Positions 1 to 5,247 of a stretch of DNA of 5,492 nucleotides are shown one piece after another. The stretch is from JANPEZ01 sp031423155. Its GTDB lineage: Bacteria > Actinomycetota > UBA4738 > HRBIN12. The stretch's first letter is position 1; each line of letters starts with the position of its first letter. Where the stretch lies: positions 1 through 5,492 of the forward strand of contig JANPEZ010000123.1 of the NCBI GenBank assembly GCA_031423155.1, in the 5' to 3' direction. The notes beneath the pieces were generated by a model, which saw nothing but the letters and a program-made list of their open reading frames with translations, had not been told where the DNA came from and made no database searches. A program made the translations under genes and the position numbers.

Positions 1-554
1 CGATCCGCGAGGAGGTGGCCGCCGGGCGCATCGTCATCGACCCGTTCGATGAGCGCTGCGTTCAGCCTTCGAGCGTCGATCTACACGTCGACTCGGCGTT
101 CCGAGTCTTCCAGAACAACAGGTACCCGTTCATCGACGTCAAGGCCGAGCAACCCGACCTGACCGAGCTGGTTCAGGTCAAGGGCGAGGAAGCCTTCATC
201 CTTCATCCCGGCGAGTTCGTGCTGGGGTCGACGGCCGAGCGCATCGCCCTGCCCGACGACCTGGTTGCGCGACTGGAGGGCAAGTCGAGCCTCGGTCGGC
301 TAGGCCTGCTGATCCACTCGACCGCCGGGTATGTCGATCCGGGCTGGGACGGGTACCTGACGCTGGAGCTGTCCAACGTCGCGAACCTGCCGATCACGAT
401 CTACCCCGGCATGAAGATCGGTCAGATCTCGTTCTTCAGGCTCTCGACCCCGGCCGAGGTGCCGTACGGCTCCAAGCAGACGAAGAGCAAGTATCAGGGG
501 CAGCGCGGCCCGACGGCCAGCCGGTTCTTCGAAGAGTTCTCAGGTAAGAAGTAG
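1..554 (+). CDS. dcd: Bifunctional dCTP deaminase/dUTPase (5' partial)
   Basis: Converts dCTP to dUMP in one enzyme (deamination plus diphosphate release), supplying dUMP for thymidylate synthesis and keeping dUTP low; cytosolic homotrimer in the family. The reading frame is open from base 3, and the visible protein starts IREEVAAGR. It aligns without gaps to the mycobacterial enzyme as I remember it (about 190 residues), so about seven N-terminal residues lie outside the window and the GTG at 15 is internal. Numbered as full length, GKSSLGRLGLL holds the conserved Ser (about 102) and Arg (about 106). HSTAGYVDPGW has Ala-Gly where E. coli-type monofunctional Dcd has Ala-His, which favours the bifunctional type. 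TLELSN supplies the catalytic Glu (about 129). The C-terminal lid SKYQGQRGPTASR is intact. The gene converges on the response regulator with one base between stops. Family assignment is very secure; bifunctionality is inferred from motifs. Confidence 0.96.
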   Translation, partial: IREEVAAGRIVIDPFDERCVQPSSVDLHVDSAFRVFQNNRYPFIDVKAEQPDLTELVQVKGEEAFILHPGEFVLGSTAERIALPDDLVARLEGKSSLGRLGLLIHSTAGYVDPGWDGYLTLELSNVANLPITIYPGMKIGQISFFRLSTPAEVPYGSKQTKSKYQGQRGPTASRFFEEFSGKK

Positions 555-555
555 G

Positions 556-1257
556 TCAGAGCGCCGACAGGTCTCCGGCCGGGTGTCCCTGCGATCCGGG
601 GTAAGGGCCCACACCCATCGCAACCGCGGCCATCGCGGCCTGAGTACGGTTCGAGACCCCCAGCTTGCGGAAGACCGCGGCAAGGTGAGCCTTCACGGTC
701 TTCTCCGACAGGAAGAGGTTGCCCGCGATCTCGCGGTTGCTCTTGCCCTCGGCGAGCAGTGCTAGGATGTCGTTCTCTCGCTGGGTCAGGCTGAACTCGT
801 TCCTTCGGGCGCTCCCGCTCGGAGCGTGGTCGGAGGCGGCGTCCTCGAAGAGGTTCTGGATCACCCGCGGCGACAGGACGTTGCCGCTGCCGGACATCGC
901 AACGTTGATCGCCTGGGCAAGATCCTCGGGTGTGGCGTCCTTCAAGAGGTAGCCGGCCGCGCCGTCGGACAGGGCACGCTTGACGTAGGGCGCGTTCTCG
1001 TAGGTGGACAGCATGATCACGGGGACGGTCGGCCACTTGGCCTTGACCTGTCGAAGCAGCTCGAGTCCGTCCAGCTCCGGCATCCGCACGTCGACCAATG
1101 CCACGTCGATCTCGTTTCGGTTGAGGAACTCAAGAGCCGAAGCTGCTCCGTCTGCCTCGCTGACCTCGGCGTCGGGGAATCCCTCCTTCACGACGTAGGT
1201 CATCCCGCGCCTTACGAGTGCATGGTCGTCGACTATGAGTATCTTCATCACTTTCAC
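556..1257 (-). CDS. NarL/LuxR-family two-component response regulator
   Basis: DNA-binding regulator activated by phosphotransfer, presumably from the kinase encoded just upstream. Counted from the GTG start (233 residues), the receiver domain spans about 4-120. It has the acidic pair D10/D11, phosphoacceptor Asp56 in ALVDVRMPELDG, switch Ser84 and conserved Lys106 in YLLKDATPEDLAQA. A linker of about 35 residues leads to a GerE/LuxR helix-turn-helix at about 155-215, with LTQRENDILALLAEGKSN and recognition-helix motif LSEKTVKAHLAAVFRKLG. A Gly/Pro-rich tail of about 20 residues follows. GTG at 1257 overlaps the kinase stop (GTGA) and has GGAGG six bases upstream; GTG at 1251 or ATG at 1248 are alternatives (the ATG gives 230 residues). 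The overlap suggests translational coupling to the kinase. Target genes cannot be read from the sequence. Confidence 0.95.
   Translation of the reverse strand: MKVMKILIVDDHALVRRGMTYVVKEGFPDAEVSEADGAASALEFLNRNEIDVALVDVRMPELDGLELLRQVKAKWPTVPVIMLSTYENAPYVKRALSDGAAGYLLKDATPEDLAQAINVAMSGSGNVLSPRVIQNLFEDAASDHAPSGSARRNEFSLTQRENDILALLAEGKSNREIAGNLFLSEKTVKAHLAAVFRKLGVSNRTQAAMAAVAMGVGPYPGSQGHPAGDLSAL
581..616 (+). terminator. Possible hairpin beyond dcd, inside the regulator 3' end
   Basis: GGGTGT-CCCT at 581-590 can pair with AGGG at 604-607 and ACACCC at 611-616, giving a 10-bp stem with a three-base bulge and a 13-base loop. It starts 26 bases after the dcd stop. There is no following T-run, so it is not a classical intrinsic terminator. 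It falls in the codons for the Gly/Pro-rich tail of the regulator. Confidence 0.22.
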
Positions 1258-1952
1258 TGCTCCCCTCCGACGGGGAGGCACGCCACCACGAGGGTGCCGT
1301 TGCCGGGCGTCGAATCGATGTCGATGGTTCCGCCGAGCTCTTCCGCGCGGGCGCGCATCATCGCAAGGCCGAAGTGAGGATCGCCGTCGAGGATCGCGGT
1401 GCTGATGCCGCTGCCACGATCTTCGATCTCGATGCGAACGGCGTCCCGGCCGGCCCGAACTCGAACGGCCACGTCGGGCGAACCCGAGTGCTTGGCTGCA
1501 TTCGCCACCGCTTCGGCGACGATGCCGTGAGCGGTCTCGATGACGGCCGGCGGAAGTCCTTGCAGGTCGCCCTCCACGGAGACCCGCGCGTGCAGCCCCC
1601 AGCGACGGACGACGTCGTCCACGAACCCGGCTACCGACGTGGCTTCCAAGTCCATATCGATCGCCTGGTCTTCCTGAAGCGCGAACAAGATGCCGCGGAT
1701 CTCCCGTAGGTCCTTGCGGATCTCGTCCTCGATCATCTTCAGGTCGGCGGTGACCTGCGCGGGTTCGACCGGGATGCGCGTGCGCAGGGTCTGAAGTTCC
1801 ATGATCGCGCTCGTGACCGATTGGGTCAGACCATCGTGGATCTTCATGGCCCACCGCTGCCTCTCGGCGTGCATGAGAGCATCGACCGCCTCGTCGACGC
1901 TGGGCGCCGCGGCGGTCTCCCGCTCTTGAACACGCACGTTAGGAACGCTCAC
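1254..1952 (-). CDS. Soluble sensor histidine kinase, NarL-partner type (HisKA_3 + HATPase_c), no sensor domain
   Basis: Cytosolic histidine kinase of the NarX/DegS/DesK class, 232 residues, presumably phosphorylating the downstream regulator. Residues 1-25 are a short polar N-terminus. The dimerisation/phosphoacceptor helix begins at about 26, with ERQRWAMKIHDGLTQ giving His39-Asp40 and Gln44. The ATPase domain covers about 135-230: N-box EAVANAAKHSG (Asn151), G1 box EDRGSGI (Asp178), FGLAMMRARAEELGG and the glycine motif TPGNGT. There is no transmembrane segment, PAS, GAF or HAMP region, and the only Cys is C225, so a NreB-like Fe-S sensor is excluded. The GTG start has GGAAGGA five bases upstream. 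A longer frame running back into the oxidoreductase gene has Arg/Ser/Pro-rich non-coding character and was not used. The signal is unknown; a partner protein or a soluble ligand must supply it. Confidence 0.93.
   Translation of the reverse strand: MSVPNVRVQERETAAAPSVDEAVDALMHAERQRWAMKIHDGLTQSVTSAIMELQTLRTRIPVEPAQVTADLKMIEDEIRKDLREIRGILFALQEDQAIDMDLEATSVAGFVDDVVRRWGLHARVSVEGDLQGLPPAVIETAHGIVAEAVANAAKHSGSPDVAVRVRAGRDAVRIEIEDRGSGISTAILDGDPHFGLAMMRARAEELGGTIDIDSTPGNGTLVVACLPVGGEQ
1264..1268 (-). promoter_or_regulatory. Ribosome binding site for the response regulator, inside the kinase 3' end
   Basis: The minus strand reads GGAGG followed by GGAGCA and then GTG at 1257. The six-base spacing supports the overlapping GTG over the downstream GTG (1251) and ATG (1248), although those also lie within reach of the adjacent GGGGAG. 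Confidence 0.6.
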
Positions 1953-1957
1953 TTTGG

Positions 1958-1964
1958 TCCTTCC
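1958..1964 (-). promoter_or_regulatory. Ribosome binding site setting the kinase start
   Basis: The minus strand reads GGAAGGA, five bases before GTG 1952. It decides the start of the kinase gene against the in-frame extension reaching 2171, which overlaps the upstream gene. Confidence 0.7.
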
Positions 1965-1983
1965 GGGGTAGCCGGGGTCCGTT

Positions 1984-1995
1984 GGTTCTAGTTCC
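1984..1995. promoter_or_regulatory. CTAG-centred imperfect palindrome, possible operator (copy 1)
   Basis: GGTTCTAGTTCC fits the pattern GG-N2-CTAG-N2-CC. It lies 32 bp upstream of the kinase GTG, in the gap after the oxidoreductase gene. A second copy with the same pattern lies 47 bp away centre to centre. Binding by the LuxR-type regulator encoded downstream is a guess from position and symmetry. Confidence 0.3.
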
Positions 1996-2030
1996 TTTTC
2001 GGCTCGTACCCCTGCCGACTTGACCCGAAG

Positions 2031-2042
2031 GGGGCTAGTCCC
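2031..2042. promoter_or_regulatory. CTAG-centred palindrome, possible operator (copy 2)
   Basis: GGGGCTAGTCCC is symmetric about CT|AG except for one mismatched pair, and fits the same GG-N2-CTAG-N2-CC pattern as the copy at 1984-1995. LuxR/NarL-type regulators commonly bind short GC-flanked inverted repeats, so autoregulation of the kinase-regulator pair is possible but not shown. Confidence 0.33.
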
Positions 2043-2059
2043 TAAGCCGCGCGCTTGGG
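2041..2059 (-). terminator. Weak hairpin after the oxidoreductase gene
   Basis: Two bases past the TAG stop the minus strand can form a 7-bp stem, CCCAAGC with GCTTAGG, with one C-A mismatch and a five-base loop. No U-tract follows, so it is at best a pausing or RNA-end-protecting hairpin, and read-through into the kinase gene is plausible. Confidence 0.22.
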
Positions 2060-2061
2060 CC

Positions 2062-4080
2062 CTATGGAACCGTCGAGGAGGCCGGCGACTCCGGGCCCAG
2101 GAGCGAGCGACGAAGGACCTGCGCGACGTCGAATATGACAGTGGCCTGCCCACGAGCGCGGGCGCCGTCATCGAGCATGATCAGGCAGTAGGGGCACGCC
2201 ACCCCAACCGTGTCGGCGTGCGTAGCGGCCGCCTCGTCCATGCGCTCTTCGTTGATGCGCTTGCCTATGCGCTCTTCCATCCACATCCGTGCCCCGCCCG
2301 CCCCGCAGCACAGGCCGCGCTCGCGGTGCCTGGGCATCTCGGTCGTCTCAACACCGGGCACGCTCGCGAGCAGTTCGCGAGGGGCGTCGTAGATCTCGTT
2401 GTGCCTGCCGAGATAGCAGGGGTCGTGATAGGTCAGGTGCGAGGCGACCTCCTCGGTCGGCTTGAGCCTTCCGTCGGCGACGAGCTTGGCGAGCAGCTGG
2501 GTGTGGTGGATGACCTCGTAGTTGCCTCCGTACTCGGGGTACTCGTTGGCCAGGGTGTTGAAGCAGTGGGGGCAGTTGGCGATGATCTTGGTCACGCCGA
2601 CGCCGTTGAGCGTCTCGACGTTCTGCTCGGCCAGGGTCTGGAACAAGAACTCGTTTCCCATGCGGCGTGCGGGATCTCCGGTGCACATCTCACGAGGCCC
2701 CAGGATGGCGAAGTCGACTCCCGCCATCTGGAGGATCTCGGCGACGGCGCGCGAGATCTTCTTGGCGCGGTCGTCGAACGAACCGGCGCAACCGACCCAG
2801 TAGACGTACTCGGGCGCGGTCCCGTTCACGATCGGCACGTTCAGGTCGGCGGCCCAATCGGCGCGCTGGGCCTGAGCCATCCCCCAGGGGTTGCCCTGTC
2901 CTTCGAGATTGCGCATCAGCGCCCCTGCTTCGGCGGGGAAACGTGACTCGCCCATCACCAGCGAGCGCCGCAGATCCACGATCGTATCGATGTGCTCGAT
3001 GTCGACCGGGCACTCCTGCATACAGGCGCCGCACGTCGTGCACGCCCAGACGACCTCCTCATCGATGACGTTCGGGACGAGGGCGACCTTCTCGGGTGTC
3101 TCGCCGCGCGCGATCGCCGCGATCAGGTCCGGGCCCTCGGCGAACAGGTGGTCCCGCAGGTTCATGATGAGGAGCTTGGGCGACAAGGGCTTTCCCGTAT
3201 TCCATGCAGGGCAAGCGCTCTGGCACCGACCACACTCAGTGCAGGCGTACAGATCGAGCAGCGACTTCTGCGTCAGATCGGTGATCGCCTCCGCGCCGAG
3301 CGATTGGGTTCCCGCCTCCAGCGCATCCATGTCTATCTTCAAAGGTGTCAGCGCCCCCCGCGCCTTCGTCGAGGAGAACCAGACGTTGACCGCGCTCGTA
3401 ACGATGTGAAGGTGCTTGGAGTAGCCCAGGTAGACCAAGAAACCGAGGATCAGCAAGATGTGAGCCCACAGGAAGAACCAGACCGCACCTCGCTGCAGGC
3501 CGGGGCCCATCCAGGTGAACAGGTGTGAGAGTGCGGTCGAAACCGGTGTCCACGATTGCGGGAAGTCCGAGAGGCCGTTCGCGATGCGGGCCGCTCTCAA
3601 GCCGAACAGCGTCGCGATGATCCAGAAGATCACCCCGAGGATCCGGTAGGCCTCGAGCTTGTGACTGCCGACGAATCGCTCAGGTTTCTGACCGAGCCGG
3701 ATCACGACGGCGAGGATCAACCCCACCAGCACCAGCGAGGCGAACACGTCCTCGGCTAAGCCGAGCCACGCGCTGTGGCCGATCACCGGGATGGCGAAGG
3801 AGAGATCGATCGCCTGTCCGAGCGCTTCGATGATCGTCGCGAGCAGGACCAGGAAGCCCCAGAAGATGAACGCGTGCATCAGGCCGGGGAGGGTTCGCTG
3901 GAAGAGCTTGCGCTGGCCGAGGACCTGGACACCTTCGCGGGCGACCCTCTTGGGCAAGTCACCGCCGCGATCGACCGGCCGGCCGAGGCGGATCATCCGG
4001 AAGAGCAGGCGCGAGCGGCGCGCGAAGAGGCCTCCCGCCGAAGCGAACAGAACCGCGAGTATCAGAGCCCGGGCGATCAT
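2062..4080 (-). CDS. Membrane-bound (Fe-S) oxidoreductase, EtfD-like electron-transfer-flavoprotein:menaquinone oxidoreductase
   Basis: Probably moves electrons from reduced ETF to the menaquinone pool during acyl-CoA oxidation, as proposed for mycobacterial EtfD (Rv0338c). The protein has 672 residues. A NarI-like membrane part has five predicted helices (about 3-19, 64-87, 109-130, 142-166, 199-226) with His69 and His207 as candidate haem b ligands. Two 4Fe-4S motifs follow: C280-C283-C286-C290 and C347-C350-C353-C357. Two CCG (HdrD/GlpC-type) domains come next. The first has C431, C466 in MCTGDPARR and C503/C506 in NCPHCFNTL; the second has C555, C591-C592 in LCCGAGGARMW and C629/C632 in CPYC. 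The first CCG domain has one Cys in place of the CC pair, which I recall as normal in this family. ATG 4080 has no good Shine-Dalgarno sequence. Other members of the wider family donate to heterodisulfide or glycolate systems, but the HHTQLL and CTGDPARR segments favour the ETF-linked group. No etfAB genes are in view. Confidence 0.88.
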   Translation of the reverse strand: MIARALILAVLFASAGGLFARRSRLLFRMIRLGRPVDRGGDLPKRVAREGVQVLGQRKLFQRTLPGLMHAFIFWGFLVLLATIIEALGQAIDLSFAIPVIGHSAWLGLAEDVFASLVLVGLILAVVIRLGQKPERFVGSHKLEAYRILGVIFWIIATLFGLRAARIANGLSDFPQSWTPVSTALSHLFTWMGPGLQRGAVWFFLWAHILLILGFLVYLGYSKHLHIVTSAVNVWFSSTKARGALTPLKIDMDALEAGTQSLGAEAITDLTQKSLLDLYACTECGRCQSACPAWNTGKPLSPKLLIMNLRDHLFAEGPDLIAAIARGETPEKVALVPNVIDEEVVWACTTCGACMQECPVDIEHIDTIVDLRRSLVMGESRFPAEAGALMRNLEGQGNPWGMAQAQRADWAADLNVPIVNGTAPEYVYWVGCAGSFDDRAKKISRAVAEILQMAGVDFAILGPREMCTGDPARRMGNEFLFQTLAEQNVETLNGVGVTKIIANCPHCFNTLANEYPEYGGNYEVIHHTQLLAKLVADGRLKPTEEVASHLTYHDPCYLGRHNEIYDAPRELLASVPGVETTEMPRHRERGLCCGAGGARMWMEERIGKRINEERMDEAAATHADTVGVACPYCLIMLDDGARARGQATVIFDVAQVLRRSLLGPESPASSTVP

Positions 4081-4113
4081 CGCAGGCGCGAGTCTAGCCT
4101 GGAGAAGGAAGGG
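4081..4113 (-). other. 33-bp gap before the oxidoreductase start
   Basis: It contains no AGGAGG-like element for ATG 4080. It does hold the short inverted repeat CAGGC...GCCTG (4083-4087 with 4097-4101) and, on the minus strand, TAGACT (4091-4096), which resembles an actinobacterial -10 box ten bases before the ATG. A very short leader or coupling to the upstream gene are both possible. Confidence 0.3.
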
Positions 4114-5109
4114 TCAGGGGCTAACCCACTCGAGGTGGCCGTCCACCGCCCGTACCTGGATAGCAGGGTTGGGGTCCCCGGTCCACGTCGCCAGATCGAA
4201 CGTTCCATCCCTTTCCATCACGTGAACGTCGATCAGGTCTGTTTCCAGAGGCAGGCCCCGCTCGCATCTTGTGACGTCATCTGTGCCCATACGCAGGAAA
4301 GATACGGCCTCTCTGCCCACGACCGTGGTGGCCCCCGAAGGCTCGACCAGAGCGGCCGTTGCTTCGTCGACCCCGATGGCCTTCACGTCGGTGGTCCAGC
4401 CGTCGCGGATCGTCCGAGCCATGAACGTGAGCAGCCTGCCCATCCGAGCCCGCTGGGTGAAGTGCGAGTCGGTGATGGTCGATCCGAGCATCGGCACCTC
4501 GACCTGCTCGCGCTCCAAGATGATCTTGCGGTTGAAGCAGTTCAACAAGGCCCGGTCGGACGTGATGGTGTTCTTCTCCGCCGAGAACATGAACTCGCCC
4601 AGGATGGCTAGACCGGCGCTGATGCCTCCGACCGGTCCTCCTCGGGCGATCAGGGCGTTGACGGCGTCCGAGACCGGAGTGTCCCTCCAGATACGGACGT
4701 AGTCGGACTGATCACCTCCGGCGAAGAAGATGCCATCGGCCGTGGCCACGCTCTTAACGACGAACGGGTCGTAGGCGGCGCGCCTCTTAGTTATCCGAAG
4801 GGTCTGGGCGGAGTCGACGTCGTGTGTGCGGTAGACCCAGGGGTCGTACCCCCGACCGCAGGTGGCGCAGATGATCACTATGTCGCCGTACCCAGCCTTC
4901 TCGAGGAACCAGGCCCAGGCTGGCCTGATGTCGACGGCTCCGCCCTCGAGCATCGCGCCGCCTTCGGTGATGACGTGTGCGTCTGCCGGGTTGCCTCGGA
5001 TCCACGAGATGTAGCCGTATCCCCGGGTTTCGGTGGCGCCTGCGGGCGTCGTCATTAGGACCGGCGCGGTGAGGGACATGAGCAGGCAGGCGGTGAGCAG
5101 CCTTCGCAT
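4114..5109 (-). CDS. Secreted peptidase S51 / cyanophycinase-like protein
   Basis: Putative exported serine hydrolase of the class I glutamine amidotransferase-like fold, 331 residues. Residues 1-25 form a Sec signal peptide (MRRLL, hydrophobic core, cleavage after AGA). The mature part shows the S51/cyanophycinase hallmarks in order: FFAGGDQSDY (131-134 GGDQ), nucleophile elbow GGISAGLAILGE with Ser164, DSHFTQRARMGRL with His216, and GVDEATAALV with Glu249. A Ser-His-Glu triad is therefore possible. Cys81 and Cys84 form a CATC motif, and Cys191 and Cys282 are further mature cysteines, which could form disulphides outside the cell. GAGGGAG lies ten bases before the ATG. The gene is divergent from dnaK and 33 bp upstream of the oxidoreductase. 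The true substrate is not known: cyanophycin is only one option, and family members also cleave Asp-X dipeptides. Confidence 0.85.
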   Translation of the reverse strand: MRRLLTACLLMSLTAPVLMTTPAGATETRGYGYISWIRGNPADAHVITEGGAMLEGGAVDIRPAWAWFLEKAGYGDIVIICATCGRGYDPWVYRTHDVDSAQTLRITKRRAAYDPFVVKSVATADGIFFAGGDQSDYVRIWRDTPVSDAVNALIARGGPVGGISAGLAILGEFMFSAEKNTITSDRALLNCFNRKIILEREQVEVPMLGSTITDSHFTQRARMGRLLTFMARTIRDGWTTDVKAIGVDEATAALVEPSGATTVVGREAVSFLRMGTDDVTRCERGLPLETDLIDVHVMERDGTFDLATWTGDPNPAIQVRAVDGHLEWVSP

Positions 5110-5171
5110 GTGCGGAAGACTCCCTCGGATCAGGCTCCTCGGTCAAGAGGCCAAAGGTCTCTAGGCACAGG

Positions 5172-5192
5172 GTTGTCAATCAGGGACTCAAG
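5172..5192 (+). promoter_or_regulatory. HAIR-like HspR operator, left half degenerate
   Basis: GTTGTCA-N7-ACTCAAG compares with the actinobacterial HAIR consensus CTTGAGT-N7-ACTCAAG. The right half matches 7 of 7 and the left half only 3 of 7, with correct spacing. It overlaps the predicted -35 box of dnaK, which fits heat-inducible derepression by HspR. hspR itself would be expected downstream of dnaK, outside this window. Confidence 0.55.
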
Positions 5193-5201
5193 TTCTATCC
5201 T
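5173..5201 (+). promoter_or_regulatory. Predicted housekeeping-sigma promoter of dnaK
   Basis: TTGTCA (5173-5178, five of six to TTGACA) and TATCCT (5196-5201, four of six to TATAAT) are separated by exactly 17 bases. Transcription would start near 5208, giving a leader of about 40 bases that ends in a strong ribosome binding site. The HspR-like operator overlaps the -35 box and the spacer, the position expected for repression. Confidence 0.6.
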
Positions 5202-5235
5202 GCGAACAGGCTTAGGAAACCCGAGCCGACATCTC

Positions 5236-5242
5236 AAGGAGG
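5236..5242 (+). promoter_or_regulatory. Strong ribosome binding site of dnaK
   Basis: AAGGAGG lies five bases before ATG 5248. It is the strongest Shine-Dalgarno match in the window, as expected for a highly expressed chaperone. Confidence 0.85.
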
Positions 5243-5247
5243 CGGAC

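Noticed and set aside
4..8. LTAC at residues 5-8 of the S51-like protein (bases near 5086-5097) as a lipoprotein box
   Set aside because: The cysteine is at residue 8, too early for a functional lipobox. The AGA cleavage site after residue 25 fits signal peptidase I. The coordinates given for this entry are residue numbers within that protein.
15..17. GTG as the true start of dcd
   Set aside because: The frame is open upstream and the preceding codons (IREE) match the conserved Dcd N-terminus, so the gene begins outside the window.
1249..1854. Long N-terminal extension of the response regulator frame (432 residues in total)
   Set aside because: The extension overlaps the kinase gene in another frame and is Arg/Gly/His-rich low-complexity sequence. 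The receiver domain begins normally at MKILIVDD.
1963..1978. Tandem CCGGGGT direct repeat (1963-1969 and 1972-1978) just upstream of the kinase ribosome binding site
   Set aside because: Only two short GC-rich copies, easily produced by chance in this base composition, with no matching symmetry elsewhere in the gap.
2025..2047. DosR/DevR box upstream of the kinase
   Set aside because: AGTCCCTAA resembles one half of the DosR consensus TTSGGGACTWWAGTCCCSAA, but the other half is directly abutting rather than separated by two bases, so the spacing is wrong.
1953..2171. Extension of the kinase to an ATG at 2171 (305 residues)
   Set aside because: It would overlap the oxidoreductase 3' end. The added residues look non-coding, and GTG 1952 has a good ribosome binding site.
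2020..2946. 308-codon open frame on the + strand
   Set aside because: It is antisense to the oxidoreductase gene, has no family motif and has the Val/Gly/Arg bias of a shadow frame in high-GC DNA.
3775..4611. 278-codon open frame on the + strand
   Set aside because: It spans the ends of two well-supported minus-strand genes, is rich in Arg/Glu/Asp/His with no recognisable domain, and is best explained as a complement of coding DNA.
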